Counted from the stretch's first letter, positions 33,199 to 43,806 are shown. The stretch: 64,000 nucleotides of DNA from Tellurirhabdus bombi (GCF_021484805.1 NZ_CP090557.1:1500001-1564000); one strand, 5' to 3'. The notes: generated by a model from the letters alone, not told the origin. Numbers and translations are program-made.

Positions 33199-35895
33199 AT
33201 GATGAAAATGGCTATACTTCATTACGTAATTGCCTTGGCAGCATTAGGCTTTTGTGGGCATGCCTATGCTCAGGAAGTACCCGCAGTTTCTAACTCAATG
33301 CTTCAGGGGCTTGGCTTTGAAGCTGACACGACCAAACCCGTTGCCCCAACACGCCCGGATACTACTCAATACAACTCGGCAGATCGCCTCGATACGGTTC
33401 GTACATCGGTAACTACAAACGCATCCATCGCGCCCGGCGATTCGGTGGTGACACCGGTTCCAACGCGTTCGCAGGCAGCACCAACGGCGGCGGACAACGC
33501 CCAGGCCCGAATCGGACGAATCAGTGGACGCTTGCTGGTAAATCAGAACGGAAAGAATGAGCCGGTTGAATTTGCGAGCGTGGGCTTGTTCCGACTGGCG
33601 GATTCAACGTCGGTAACGGGCGCATTGACGGACGAAAAAGGTGCCTTTCAGATTGCTTCTGTGCCCGCAGGGACTTTTTACCTATTGGTGCAATCGTTGG
33701 GATTTGAAGCAAAACGAATTCCCCGATTAGCGATTTCGGCCGATAAACCCGACGTGAATTTAGGAAACATTATTCTGGCAGAAACGGCGCGGCAGTTAAA
33801 AGAAGTAACCGTTCAGGGACAGAAGGAAGCATACGAATATTCGCTGGATCGCAAGATTGTCAATGTCGATCAGTTGCCGGTGGCTACGGGCGGCTCTGCC
33901 GTGGATATTTTACAAAATGTGCCCTCAGTAACCATTGATGTAGACGGGTCTTTAAGTCTGCGCGGAAGTGCTAACGTGATTGTGCTGGTCGATGGCAAAC
34001 CTTCGGGTCTGACCGGTCTTGATCGCCAGGCCATTCTGGAACAGATTCCAGCCAGCAACATCGAACGTATTGAAGTGATTACTAACCCTTCGTCGCGCTA
34101 TGATGCAGATGGAGCTGCCGGTATTATTAACATTGTTTTGAAGAAGGAGCGGGCATCGGGCTTTAACGGGAATGTGCAGCTAAACGTTGGAACACGGGAT
34201 AAATACAACGCCGCCATCAATCTTAATTCCCGGTTTAAGAAATTTAACCTGTTTAGCAGTTACAATTTCCGCCAGGAGCGGCGATTCAGCTACCGGAACT
34301 CAGAGCGTCAGAATATTTTTGAAGATTCGATAAGCTACCTGAATCAGCGCAACGATGCCATCCGGCGGAACGTGAATCACAATTTGCGGTTTGGCGTTGA
34401 TTACAACCTGACCGATCGTGATAACCTGACGGCTTCCATTATGTACCGGAATCAGTATGGGCTGGATACGGAAACAGAGGTGGTCAATACGCTGAGCAAC
34501 TCGCAGGTTCCGTTGGGTCAATCGATCCGCGCGAATCGGGAGAGCGATCCGTCAACGGGTTTGGATTATGTATTCGGTTACCGACGTTCGTTTGACAAAA
34601 AAGGCCGCGAATTTACATTTGATGCTACATTATCTACCAACAAGGGCATCGAGCAACAGAATTTTGATCAGACAACTACCTTACCGGAAGCCATCAGACC
34701 GCCTTTGCTGCGCATTGGTCAACAGCGGGCTACCAACGAACGGGATAACCAGGTTGCGGTATTACAAGCCGATTTTATAGAACCACTGGGTGAGAAAAAA
34801 AGACTGGAAACCGGGCTGAAACACACGTTTCGGCATTTAGGTACCAACTATATTTTCGAAAATGGAGAAAACGGTTTCTGGACACCAGACGTGAATTTGT
34901 CCAATAATTTCATTTACGACGAACGCACCAGCGCTGCTTATGTCAACTTCGGAAATGAAATGAAAAAATTCAGTTACCAGCTTGGTTTAAGAACGGAATA
35001 TACCAGCATTAATGCCGATCAGCGGATCACCAACCAGCAGAACAAGCGGGATTATATTTACCTGTTTCCCAGTGCTTTTGTCAATTACAACCTAAGCCAG
35101 AGCCAGAAACTACAGGTTAACTATACGCGGCGGATTAACCGGCCTTCGGTGTGGTCACTGAATCCCTTTATTGATCTGTCCGATCCGCTGAATATTCAGT
35201 TTGGTAATCCCAACCTGTCGCCAGAATTAATTAATTCCTTTGAATTGAGTCACTTGTGGTACGGGAAAAGCACCTCAGTAACCTCTTCGCTGTTTTATCG
35301 CCAGACCATCAACGAAGTAACCCGCTTCCGGACGCTCCGCCCGGACGGCATTACCGAGCAGACCTTTTTGAACCTGAACAAATCACAAAATTATGGTCTG
35401 GAACTGGTTGTTAATCAGGATATTTTGAAGTGGTGGAAAGTAAACGGGAATTTCTCTTTTTTCCAGCGAACCATTCAATCATCGCCTGACCTACCTGGCG
35501 TATTGACTCGTACCAACCGGAGCTGGACAGCGCGGCTGACTTCAAACATGAGCCCGAAGAAAGGAACCGATTTGCAGGTACTGTTAAATTACCGCTCGCC
35601 GTTTATCGTGGCGCAGGGAACCATCAAAGGCTTCTTCAACGTCGATTTGGGAGTGAAACAAGACGTGTTGAAAGGACGGGGAACCATCAATCTGAGGGTT
35701 AGCGATATTTTCAATACGCTGCGGTTCCAGAATGAGAGCTTTGGGACCAACTTTGTTTCTTCAACCGTCAACAAACGCGAAAGCCGGATCGCCTTTATTG
35801 GATTTAGCTACCGGCTCAGTCGGCAGATTTCACGCGATCGGGACGATCGGGATAAGAAAGAAAACAGCGAATCCGCTGGCGAATCCGAATTCTAG
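33199..35895 (+). CDS. TonB-dependent-receptor-like outer membrane barrel protein (second)
   Basis: An 898-residue protein with signal peptide (cleavage near AYAQ), a ~80-residue Pro/Thr/Asp-rich spacer, a carboxypeptidase-regulatory-like domain (about residues 110-205), a plug domain (about 215-325, with PSSRYDADGAAGIINIVLKK) and an outer-membrane barrel. It ends in an acidic tail (RDRDDRDKKENSESAGESEF), an unusual extension after the last strand. ATG 33199 and 33202 are equivalent; earlier TTG starts add no signal. Same family as the barrel at 9982-12387. No SusD-like or TonB gene adjacent. Confidence 0.86.
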   Translation: MMKMAILHYVIALAALGFCGHAYAQEVPAVSNSMLQGLGFEADTTKPVAPTRPDTTQYNSADRLDTVRTSVTTNASIAPGDSVVTPVPTRSQAAPTAADNAQARIGRISGRLLVNQNGKNEPVEFASVGLFRLADSTSVTGALTDEKGAFQIASVPAGTFYLLVQSLGFEAKRIPRLAISADKPDVNLGNIILAETARQLKEVTVQGQKEAYEYSLDRKIVNVDQLPVATGGSAVDILQNVPSVTIDVDGSLSLRGSANVIVLVDGKPSGLTGLDRQAILEQIPASNIERIEVITNPSSRYDADGAAGIINIVLKKERASGFNGNVQLNVGTRDKYNAAINLNSRFKKFNLFSSYNFRQERRFSYRNSERQNIFEDSISYLNQRNDAIRRNVNHNLRFGVDYNLTDRDNLTASIMYRNQYGLDTETEVVNTLSNSQVPLGQSIRANRESDPSTGLDYVFGYRRSFDKKGREFTFDATLSTNKGIEQQNFDQTTTLPEAIRPPLLRIGQQRATNERDNQVAVLQADFIEPLGEKKRLETGLKHTFRHLGTNYIFENGENGFWTPDVNLSNNFIYDERTSAAYVNFGNEMKKFSYQLGLRTEYTSINADQRITNQQNKRDYIYLFPSAFVNYNLSQSQKLQVNYTRRINRPSVWSLNPFIDLSDPLNIQFGNPNLSPELINSFELSHLWYGKSTSVTSSLFYRQTINEVTRFRTLRPDGITEQTFLNLNKSQNYGLELVVNQDILKWWKVNGNFSFFQRTIQSSPDLPGVLTRTNRSWTARLTSNMSPKKGTDLQVLLNYRSPFIVAQGTIKGFFNVDLGVKQDVLKGRGTINLRVSDIFNTLRFQNESFGTNFVSSTVNKRESRIAFIGFSYRLSRQISRDRDDRDKKENSESAGESEF

Positions 35896-35920
35896 AGTAA
35901 AGCGCTCTTTTGCACCATTT

Positions 35921-35954
35921 ATCCCGCCGGGTCTTGTTCTGGCGGGATTTTTTT
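35921..35954 (+). terminator. Terminator after the second barrel gene
   Basis: ATCCCGCC / GGCGGGAT with a 12-base loop and a T7 run. Confidence 0.88.
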
Positions 35955-35989
35955 GCAATTTATGAAACGGTAACGGAGCCAAAAGAACT

Positions 35990-36772
35990 ATGAACGGGAC
36001 GCATCCAGTCATTCAAATCCAGAATCTGCAAAAATTCTACGAGCAAACGCAGGTTCTAAAAGATATTAATCTGATCGTCAACGCAGGTGAAGTCGTTGGC
36101 TATATTGGCCCCAATGGGGCGGGGAAATCAACGACTATCAAGATTTTGATTGGCCTGATTCCCGATTTTGTGGGTGACGTTTCGGTGCTTGGTTACAACG
36201 TGCGCGACAATCCAATTGAGGTTAAACGCCGTATTGGCTACGTGCCGGAGCAGGCCGCGCTCTACGAATCGCTGACGCCCCGCGAATACCTGCGGTTTAT
36301 TGGTCAACTACACAGCCTGGAGCTTTCGGCAGTGGAGCACAAAGCGATGGAACTGCTTCGAATTTTCGGCCTTGAGTCAAACGCCAATGACCGAATGACC
36401 ACCTTTTCGAAGGGAATGCGGCAGAAGGTGTTGCTGATATCCGGTTTGTTGCACAATCCCGACATCATTTTTCTGGACGAGCCGCTTTCCGGGCTGGATG
36501 CTAACGCCGTTGTCTTGGTAAAAGAAATCATTCGCCAGTTGGCCGATAGCGGAAAAACGATTTTTTACAGCTCCCACATCATGGACGTGGTAGAGCGAAT
36601 TTCCGACCGGATTGTCATCATCAACCGGGGCGAAATCATTGCCAATGGCACTTTCAACGAACTAAAGCACCTCAAGGAAAGTGGTTCTCTCGAACAAATT
36701 TTTACCCAGCTTACGGGCAATAACGAGCAAACGTCGGTAGCCGAAGCTTTTATTAATACCTTAAACCAGTAA
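35990..36772 (+). CDS. ABC transporter ATP-binding protein
   Basis: A 260-residue ATPase. Walker A GPNGAGKSTTIK (about 40), Q-loop region, signature FSKGMRQKVLL, Walker B IIFLDEPLSGLD and the H-loop SSHIMDV are all present. It belongs to the ABC-2 type exporter group (drug, Na+, or lipid export). The next gene, ten bases downstream, encodes the permease. Substrate not predictable. Confidence 0.93.
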   Translation: MNGTHPVIQIQNLQKFYEQTQVLKDINLIVNAGEVVGYIGPNGAGKSTTIKILIGLIPDFVGDVSVLGYNVRDNPIEVKRRIGYVPEQAALYESLTPREYLRFIGQLHSLELSAVEHKAMELLRIFGLESNANDRMTTFSKGMRQKVLLISGLLHNPDIIFLDEPLSGLDANAVVLVKEIIRQLADSGKTIFYSSHIMDVVERISDRIVIINRGEIIANGTFNELKHLKESGSLEQIFTQLTGNNEQTSVAEAFINTLNQ

Positions 36773-36782
36773 TTGCTTATCG

Positions 36783-38453
36783 ATGAGTCTTTTACATAGT
36801 TTGTTTTTACGCTTACTGGTTGTCCTGCATCCGCTCATTACCCGTCTGGGTGCTGACTATGAGCAAGTTTCGGCGATTATAAACCTGAAGCTGACCATGG
36901 ATAACCGACGGCCTTATGCGGCGTTTGGTCAGAACCGGCAGCATACCCAAAAGGAGCACTCGAACACCTTTTGGTGGATGCTTGGTGTCTACATGATCTT
37001 TATGGGACCCTTAAGTGCGCTCTACCTGTTTATTGCTGCGGAAAGTGCGCCGCTTTTTGCGCTTAGCTTTTCATTTGGTGTTCCGATGACGCTGATTGCC
37101 ATGACGCTTATTACTGATTTTTCGTCGGTCATGCTGGATTCATCGGATAACGCCATTATACTACCCCGGCCCGTCAGTAGCCGGACGTTGCTGGTAGCGC
37201 GTCTGGTGCATATTGTGCTGTATTTATTGCTGATTTCGCTGGCAATTTCGTTGATCAGCATTATAACTGTAACCTACAAATTTGGACTAGTAGCGGGCCT
37301 TGTTTATGTGTTTTTTGTCCTGCTCAGTACCCTTCTGATTGTCTTTCTGACGAATTTGTTTTACCTGCTTCTGATGCGGTTTATGAGCCAGGAAAGACTG
37401 CGGGAAACCATCAATTACTTTCAGATTGTAGCGGCTATTTTCTTTTACGCCAGCTATCAGATTCTGCCTCGAATGATCAATTTATCGGAAGACGGCATCG
37501 TATCGACGATTCAGTGGTGGCATTATCTGATTCCGCCGGTTTGGCTGGGTGGGGCCGTTGAAGCCATTTTATTCCAGCAATTTGACGCGCTGCATTTGGG
37601 GTTGCTGATCTTGGCCGTTGCAACACCTTTTCTGGGATTATGGATCATGAACCGGTTTCTGGCTCCAATTTTTAATCAACGGCTGGCAACGCTGGATGTA
37701 GAAAGTCGCAAAGAGACAGATCCCGCAAAGGCGAATGATTCGGACCAGGCTGAATGGCTGGCCGGTGCGTTCACCCGTTCAGGTGTTGAGCAGGCGGGCT
37801 TTGCCTTTGCCTGGCGCACCATGCTCCGGGATCGAAAATTCAAGCTGAAAGTCTATCCTGCGATTGGTTACATGATCGTGTTTGTGGGTCTTATGGCCTG
37901 GCGTTCGGGCACGACCTGGATGAATGCGGGAAGTACAGGGTTTATAGTTCCGCTTTATTTTTCCAATTTCATCGGTTTTTCGGTGCTAACTTATGTCTGG
38001 CATTCGGACCAATATAAATCAGCCTGGATTTATCTGGCCGCACCTCTAATCCGCCCTGGTGAATTAACTACGGGCACGCTGAAAGCCGTTTACGTCCAGT
38101 TTGTCTTGCCGGCCTACTTGCTTTTTTCGGCGTACGTATTCTGGAAAGTCGGTATGTCGGCGCTGGATGATATTTTGCTGGCGGGTGGTATAAACCTCGT
38201 TGCCCTGCAAATCAGCATTTCGACCAATACCAATTACCTGCCTTTTTCGATGCCGCTGGAAGCAGCCACGAAAGGGGTGAAAACCGGGCAAAATCTACTG
38301 ATCATGTTCATTATTGCCTTGATGGGGGGCGTTCACTGGGGATTGAGCTACGTGCCGTATGGCGTAGTGGCCGCCATTCCTATCGCATTTGTCAGCGCTT
38401 ATTACCTCACGAAAAAAATAAAAAACCTGAGCTGGTCGGAGATAACCATCTAA
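36783..38453 (+). CDS. ABC transporter permease, multi-spanning
   Basis: A 556-residue membrane protein with about ten hydrophobic segments and a central cytoplasmic loop rich in charged residues (ESRKETDPAKANDSDQAE). It pairs with the ATPase gene directly upstream. It is larger than typical ABC-2 permeases (~370) and lacks a clear conserved family signature, so I only call it an ABC permease from context and topology. Confidence 0.82.
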   Translation: MSLLHSLFLRLLVVLHPLITRLGADYEQVSAIINLKLTMDNRRPYAAFGQNRQHTQKEHSNTFWWMLGVYMIFMGPLSALYLFIAAESAPLFALSFSFGVPMTLIAMTLITDFSSVMLDSSDNAIILPRPVSSRTLLVARLVHIVLYLLLISLAISLISIITVTYKFGLVAGLVYVFFVLLSTLLIVFLTNLFYLLLMRFMSQERLRETINYFQIVAAIFFYASYQILPRMINLSEDGIVSTIQWWHYLIPPVWLGGAVEAILFQQFDALHLGLLILAVATPFLGLWIMNRFLAPIFNQRLATLDVESRKETDPAKANDSDQAEWLAGAFTRSGVEQAGFAFAWRTMLRDRKFKLKVYPAIGYMIVFVGLMAWRSGTTWMNAGSTGFIVPLYFSNFIGFSVLTYVWHSDQYKSAWIYLAAPLIRPGELTTGTLKAVYVQFVLPAYLLFSAYVFWKVGMSALDDILLAGGINLVALQISISTNTNYLPFSMPLEAATKGVKTGQNLLIMFIIALMGGVHWGLSYVPYGVVAAIPIAFVSAYYLTKKIKNLSWSEITI

Positions 38454-38460
38454 AAAGCAA

Positions 38461-38487
38461 AAACCCCAGCCAATATGGCTGGGGTTT
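38461..38487. terminator. Shared terminator of ABC permease and tRNA-Leu
   Basis: AAACCCCAGCC / GGCTGGGGTTT with a 5-base loop, A-rich on the left and T-rich on the right; it serves the plus-strand ABC gene and the minus-strand tRNA. Confidence 0.85.
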
Positions 38488-38488
38488 G

Positions 38489-38572
38489 TACCGAAGGAGG
38501 GACTCGAACCCTCATGTCCGTAAGAACACACGCCCCTGAAACGTGCGTGTCTACCAATTCCACCACTTCGGT
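38489..38572 (-). tRNA. tRNA-Leu (anticodon CAG)
   Basis: On the minus strand the 84 bases fold as a class II tRNA: acceptor ACCGAAG / CTTCGGT, D arm around GGAATTGGTAGAC, anticodon stem CACGT / GCGTG with loop TTCAGGG (anticodon CAG), a long variable arm (TTCTTACGGACATGA region) and T arm GGTTCGAGTCC. The long variable arm confirms leucine. The 3' CCA is not encoded (genomic ACA follows). Confidence 0.95.
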
Positions 38573-38671
38573 ATTTGGTCGACATTCGCAATGATGTTGC
38601 CATCATGTGCTAATCGGGACTGCAAAGATGGAAGATGTCTTTTTATTTCGCAAGCATCGAACGTAAAAATT

Positions 38672-40069
38672 TTACAGATTCACTTTTTCGTAAAGCGATG
38701 GAATAGTGATTTTCGGAAAACCCGCCTTCGATAACTTGTCCTTGAAAATAGTCTGACGGTCAAATTCGCCGTGGACCAGAAATACGTTTTTCACCTCTTC
38801 CGCATTCTGGCAGGCCAAAAAAGAGATCATTTCGGCGTAATCAGCGTGCGCACTGAACGAGTCCATCACTTCGACCTCGGCACGAACCGTAAATTCGTCC
38901 CCAAAAATCCTGACCTGTTTATCGCCGCGTTTCAGGGCTCCGCCCAGCGTTTCGGGCGAGCAATACCCGACAATCAGAATTGTATTCCGTGAATCTTCAA
39001 TGTTATTTTTGATGTGGTGCTTGATACGTCCGGCCTCGGCCATCCCAGAAGCCGAGATAATGATGCAGGGCTCGTCGCGCTCGTTGATGGCTTTGGACTC
39101 TTCCAGACTGGAGATGTAATGCAAATTGGGGAAGGCAAAGGCATCGCCGTCTTTCTTGATATAAGTCAGCAGATCAGGATTAAAGCATTCTTCGTGCCGC
39201 TTCATCACATCGGTGGCGCTGACCGCCAGCGGGCTATCGATAAAGACTTCTATACGTGGGAGCTGGTTGGCGCTTTCGAGCTGGTCCAGCGCAAAAATGA
39301 GCTCCTGGGTTCGGTCAACGGCAAAAGCAGGAATAATCAGTTTTCCCCGGCGTTCGACGCAGGTTTCTCGTACGATGCGCAGCAGATGGGCTTTCATGTC
39401 GGGTTCGGGCTCATGAAGTTTGTCGCCGTACGTCGATTCGCAGATGATGTAATCAGCTTGGGGGAAAGCCTGCGGCATTCGCAGAATCTTGTCGTTCGGC
39501 CGGCCAATGTCACCACTAAAAAACAAGCGCTTCTTTGTTCCTTCTTCGTCAATCTGCAAACTAATGGCCGCACTGCCTAGAATGTGGGCCGTATCCGTAA
39601 ATTCAAAGGTCGCTTCTCCGTCATTGATCGCGTAGGGCGCATTGTAAGGTACCGGATGAAATTGCTTGAGCGCCTGTTCCACATCTTTGGCTTCGTACAG
39701 AATCTCAAGGGCTGCATCCCCCCGGCGCAATCGGCGCTCATTTACCCGTTTAAGGTCTTTTTCCTGAATATGGGCACTGTCGGAAAGCATAATCCGGCAA
39801 AGGTCAGCAGTAGCGGGCGTGCAAAAAATCGGCCCCGTAAAACCCTGCCGCACCAGCCGTGGAATCAGCCCAGAGTGGTCGATGTGAGCATGTGACAGAA
39901 TCAAAAAATCAATTTCCTGGGGCTTGAAACCGAATTTCTGATTCAACTCGTCGGTATTGATACCTTGAAACAAGCCGCAATCAAGCAGGATTTTAGTGCC
40001 GCGTTTTGTGGTAACCAGGTGTTTGCTGCCGGTTACGCTTCGGGCCGCGCCGTAGAATTGAATGGTCAT
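38672..40069 (-). CDS. MBL-fold / beta-CASP RNA-processing-like hydrolase
   Basis: A 465-residue metallo-beta-lactamase protein. Motif 2 is HAHIDHSG (about 60), then the beta-CASP insert with DSPLAVSATDVMKRH, and a conserved FSAHADYAEM and HGEFDR at the C-terminal metal site. This architecture matches the archaeal/bacterial CPSF-like nucleases and exonucleases acting on RNA. Length and motif order fit well. Single gene. Confidence 0.92.
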   Translation of the reverse strand: MTIQFYGAARSVTGSKHLVTTKRGTKILLDCGLFQGINTDELNQKFGFKPQEIDFLILSHAHIDHSGLIPRLVRQGFTGPIFCTPATADLCRIMLSDSAHIQEKDLKRVNERRLRRGDAALEILYEAKDVEQALKQFHPVPYNAPYAINDGEATFEFTDTAHILGSAAISLQIDEEGTKKRLFFSGDIGRPNDKILRMPQAFPQADYIICESTYGDKLHEPEPDMKAHLLRIVRETCVERRGKLIIPAFAVDRTQELIFALDQLESANQLPRIEVFIDSPLAVSATDVMKRHEECFNPDLLTYIKKDGDAFAFPNLHYISSLEESKAINERDEPCIIISASGMAEAGRIKHHIKNNIEDSRNTILIVGYCSPETLGGALKRGDKQVRIFGDEFTVRAEVEVMDSFSAHADYAEMISFLACQNAEEVKNVFLVHGEFDRQTIFKDKLSKAGFPKITIPSLYEKVNL

Positions 40070-40186
40070 GGGTCAGTTATGAAATAAGAATGCTTTCTGC
40101 GTTATTAAGCCTGTTTTGTCGTTAAGGATGGACAGACATAAACTTGAACCTTTTGTGCTGTTCGGATCCTATTTATTCGCTGCATA

Positions 40187-42514
40187 TTGAAAAAATTACG
40201 ACACATAACCAAAAAATTGGGACGGCTTCGCTGGGTGCAGATTTTGCTGGGTCTGGTTGTTTTGTTTTTGATCTTAAACCTGATTTTCCCCTTAAAGGTT
40301 AGACCGCGTTATTCAACTCTGGTTACGGCTGCCGATAGTACCGTGCTGCATGCGTTTTTGAACGAAGAGGATAAATGGCGCATGAAAACCGAGCTGGCTG
40401 AAATGACGCTCTTGCTGCGGGAAACCATCCTGTTCAAAGAAGATCGTTATTTTTACTTCCACCCGGGCTTTAATCCGGTGGCGATGGCACGGGCCGCGTT
40501 TCGGAACCTGACGGCGGGCCGCCGAACGTCCGGCGCATCGACCATTACCATGCAGGTTGTGCGTTTGCTGGAACCGCGTCAAAGAACCTATGCCAGCAAG
40601 TTAGTTGAACTATTTCGGGCTATCCAGCTGGAGATTTTTTATTCGAAAGATGAGATTCTGCAACTGTATTTGAACCTGATTCCTTACGGCAGTAACATCG
40701 AAGGAATCAAGTCGGCCTCGCTGCTGTATTTCGGGAAGCCGCCTCAGCTTCTTAGTCTGGCCGAAATCACCACGCTGACCATTATCCCGAACCGGCCATC
40801 CAGTTTGCGCTTAGGAATCAACAATGCTGCTGTGGTTCAGGCGCGAAATCACTGGCTGCGGCGCTTTCGGGAACAGTCGCTTTTTTCTGCTGAAGAAATA
40901 GAGGATGCGCTGCGAGAACCGCTGACGGCACATCGGCGGGAGGCTCCCAAACAAGCTCCGCATCTGGCCATGCGCTTAAAACAGACGCATCCAGATCAGC
41001 CCATTATTTATACGCCAATCCGTCCCAACCGACAGGCCCAGGTTGAGCAGTTGGTAAGCAATTACGTAGCCAGACTGCGTTCCATGAACATTCACAATGC
41101 CGCCGTGCTGGTCGTGAACAACCAGACCATGCAGACAGAAGCGTACGTTGGCTCGGCAGATTTCAGGAATGCTTACGATGGCGGACAGGTCGATGGGGTT
41201 CGGGCGGTGCGGTCGCCGGGGAGTACGTTGAAACCGCTGCTCTATGCGCTGGCTTTCGACAAGGGCCTGATTACCCCCAAAAGTATTCTAAACGACGTAC
41301 CCACCAATTTTTCGGGATACGAACCGGAGAACTACGACCGCCAGTTTTATGGGCCAATTTCAGTGGAGGGTGCGCTGGCCAATTCGCTGAATGTTCCGGC
41401 GGTAAAAGTGTTGCAACAGCTTGGGACGCCGAAATTTGTTAGTGTTTTGAAACAGGCTGAGTTCCTGACGGTGCGCAAGCAGGCCAAGGATTTAGGACTA
41501 TCAACGATTCTGGGTGGTTGTGGCGTATCGCTGGAAGAGCTGACCCGCTTGTTTGCGGCGTTTGCCAACGGTGGATTAATGCAATCCATTCAATTCAGTC
41601 AGTCGGCAAAAAAGGATACCCTGCGCCTGCTTAGTCCCGAATCGGCTTTTATGGTTACGAATATTCTGACCCAAATTACGCGCCCCGACCTGCCAAACAA
41701 TTTCGACAACAGTTACCATTTGCCGCGCATTGCCTGGAAAACTGGCACCTCGTACGGGCGGCGGGATGCCTGGAGCATTGGTTACAACAAACGTTACACG
41801 GTAGGCGTCTGGATTGGCAATTTTTCGGGAACGGGCGTACCGGAGCTTAGTGGCGCTAACACCGCGACGCCCTTGCTGTTTACCATCTTCAATGCGCTTG
41901 ATTACAATTCGGCCAAAGGCTGGTTTAAATCACCTAAAGGATTGATTCTGCGTAAAATATGCGCCCAAACGGGTAACGTGCCGGGTGAATTCTGTGAGCA
42001 CCAGGTGCTGGATTATGCTATCGAAGGCGTCTCGGAGTATCGGCGGTGCCAGCATCGAAAGGCGGTCTGGACCAATGCTACCGGAACAACTTCGTACTGT
42101 GCTCATTGCCTGCCTAGTCTGGAAAAAGAAGCAGAAGCGGTGCGGCGGTTTTATCCCAATCTAGCCCCTGAACTCATTAGTTTTTACGAAAGTCGCCGGA
42201 TTCCGTACGAGAAAGTGCCGCCGCATAATCCCGCCTGCACGCGTGTATTTGGTCAGCGAGGCCCGCAAATTGTTAGTCCGAACGATGGAAGCGAATATTA
42301 CATCAACCCCCGCGACCCGCAGCAGCTAATGCTGAGCTGTCAGGCGGATAACGAGGTGAAAGAAGTATTCTGGTACCTGAACGACCGGCTTTATCGCAGG
42401 GCCGCGCCGACCGAAGCGGTTTTTTTTCCACCACAGCCAGGCCGATTAAAGATTTCCTGCGCCGACGACAAAGGCCGAAATACCAATATTGACGTAATCA
42501 TCAAAAATGAATAA
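40187..42514 (+). CDS. pbpC: Penicillin-binding protein 1C
   Basis: A 775-residue bifunctional peptidoglycan synthase with one N-terminal membrane helix (about 17-35). The GT51 domain has catalytic Glu85 in KEDRYF and SGASTITMQ; the transpeptidase has STLK (346-349), SLN (400-402) and KTGT (518-521). The C-terminal ~90 residues form the BiPBP_C-like domain. The start is TTG 40187, as no in-frame ATG gives the basic N-terminus MKKLRHITKK. The usual neighbour (alpha-2-macroglobulin gene) is absent. Confidence 0.95.
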   Translation: MKKLRHITKKLGRLRWVQILLGLVVLFLILNLIFPLKVRPRYSTLVTAADSTVLHAFLNEEDKWRMKTELAEMTLLLRETILFKEDRYFYFHPGFNPVAMARAAFRNLTAGRRTSGASTITMQVVRLLEPRQRTYASKLVELFRAIQLEIFYSKDEILQLYLNLIPYGSNIEGIKSASLLYFGKPPQLLSLAEITTLTIIPNRPSSLRLGINNAAVVQARNHWLRRFREQSLFSAEEIEDALREPLTAHRREAPKQAPHLAMRLKQTHPDQPIIYTPIRPNRQAQVEQLVSNYVARLRSMNIHNAAVLVVNNQTMQTEAYVGSADFRNAYDGGQVDGVRAVRSPGSTLKPLLYALAFDKGLITPKSILNDVPTNFSGYEPENYDRQFYGPISVEGALANSLNVPAVKVLQQLGTPKFVSVLKQAEFLTVRKQAKDLGLSTILGGCGVSLEELTRLFAAFANGGLMQSIQFSQSAKKDTLRLLSPESAFMVTNILTQITRPDLPNNFDNSYHLPRIAWKTGTSYGRRDAWSIGYNKRYTVGVWIGNFSGTGVPELSGANTATPLLFTIFNALDYNSAKGWFKSPKGLILRKICAQTGNVPGEFCEHQVLDYAIEGVSEYRRCQHRKAVWTNATGTTSYCAHCLPSLEKEAEAVRRFYPNLAPELISFYESRRIPYEKVPPHNPACTRVFGQRGPQIVSPNDGSEYYINPRDPQQLMLSCQADNEVKEVFWYLNDRLYRRAAPTEAVFFPPQPGRLKISCADDKGRNTNIDVIIKNE

Positions 42515-42605
42515 TTCTATTCCCTAATTTTTAACAAATTGATCGCTTATAAGCGGTATACTTCGCTAGTTTTGTACCTGTTCACATCCTAAAACCAACC
42601 GCTGT

Positions 42606-43742
42606 ATGCATTCATCACGCCGTGATTTTCTGCAAAAACTATCGTTGGGCTTGAGCGCTTCTACCTTGCCTTTGGCTTCGTATGCCGGGTATGAAAAGCA
42701 CCACGCTGACGTTATGTCGTTACTGAATAAGCCTGAGCAAAATCGCAAACTGGGCATAGCACTGGTCGGACTGGGCGGCTACGCTAAAAACCAGCTGGCA
42801 CCGGCCCTGCAACAGACTAAAAATTGCCAGTTGACGGGCATTGTAACCGGTACGCCCGCCAAAGCGGAAGAGTGGATGAAGAAGTACAACATCTCGAAAG
42901 AGAACGTCTACGATTACAAAACCTTCGACCGGATTGCCGACAACAAAAATATTGACGTGGTTTATGTCGTACTGCCCAACAACATGCACCACGAGTATGT
43001 CATTCGGGCACTGAAGGCAGGCAAGCACGTCATTTGCGAAAAACCGATGGCCATTACCGAAAAAGAATGCCAGGAGATGAACGACGCCGCCAAAAAGGCG
43101 AACCGTCAACTGGCTATCGGTTACCGCCTGCACTACGAACCATTCACGCAGGAAGTGATGCGAATGGGTCGGGAAAAGGTGTTTGGTAATCTGAAATTTC
43201 TGGAAGCCAGCGACGGTTTTAAGGCGGGCGATCCGAACCAGTGGCGTCTGAAAAAGTCGATGGCGGGCGGTGGACCGCTCATGGATGTTGGGATTTACGC
43301 GATTCAGGGAGTTCGGCTGGTAACGGGCGAAGAGCCAATTTCGGTGACGGCCCAGTTTGGTCCTAAAACAGATCCGCAAAAGTTCAAGGACATTGAAGAA
43401 ACGCTCTACTGGCAGTTTGAATTTCCGAGCGGTGTTACGTCCACGTCCACAACCAGCTATGCCGCCGGAGTCGAGCGTTTGTATGCGTCAGCCGAAAATG
43501 GCTGGTTTGAGTTGCGTCCCGCCTTTGGCTACGGACCGCTCAAAGGAATGACCAGCAAAGGCCCGATCGAAAAACCGGTGGTTAATCATCAGGCCATGCA
43601 CATGGATGGGGTGTGTGAGGTGCTGGCGGCGGGTAAACAATTACCCAAGCACATTACTGGCGAAGAAGGAAAGCAGGATGTTAAGATTATGCAGGCGATT
43701 TACCGGGCAGCGGAAACCGGTAACAAAATAAAAATTAGCTAA
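42606..43742 (+). CDS. Gfo/Idh/MocA family oxidoreductase, Tat-exported
   Basis: A 378-residue NAD(P)-dependent sugar oxidoreductase of the glucose-fructose oxidoreductase type. A twin-arginine signal (SRRDFLQKLS) at the N-terminus predicts export of the folded, cofactor-loaded enzyme. The Rossmann fold has VGLGGYAKNQLAPALQQ and the conserved HVICEKPMAI motif; a C-terminal alpha/beta domain follows. A TAGTTTTG box (42567-42574) lies 31 bases upstream of the start. Substrate unknown. Confidence 0.92.
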   Translation: MHSSRRDFLQKLSLGLSASTLPLASYAGYEKHHADVMSLLNKPEQNRKLGIALVGLGGYAKNQLAPALQQTKNCQLTGIVTGTPAKAEEWMKKYNISKENVYDYKTFDRIADNKNIDVVYVVLPNNMHHEYVIRALKAGKHVICEKPMAITEKECQEMNDAAKKANRQLAIGYRLHYEPFTQEVMRMGREKVFGNLKFLEASDGFKAGDPNQWRLKKSMAGGGPLMDVGIYAIQGVRLVTGEEPISVTAQFGPKTDPQKFKDIEETLYWQFEFPSGVTSTSTTSYAAGVERLYASAENGWFELRPAFGYGPLKGMTSKGPIEKPVVNHQAMHMDGVCEVLAAGKQLPKHITGEEGKQDVKIMQAIYRAAETGNKIKIS

Positions 43743-43806
43743 GAAAACGGGATTTGGCAGGAGAATTGCCCTTCTTTCTGCCAAATCTTCTGTTTTTGAA
43801 TTTCGA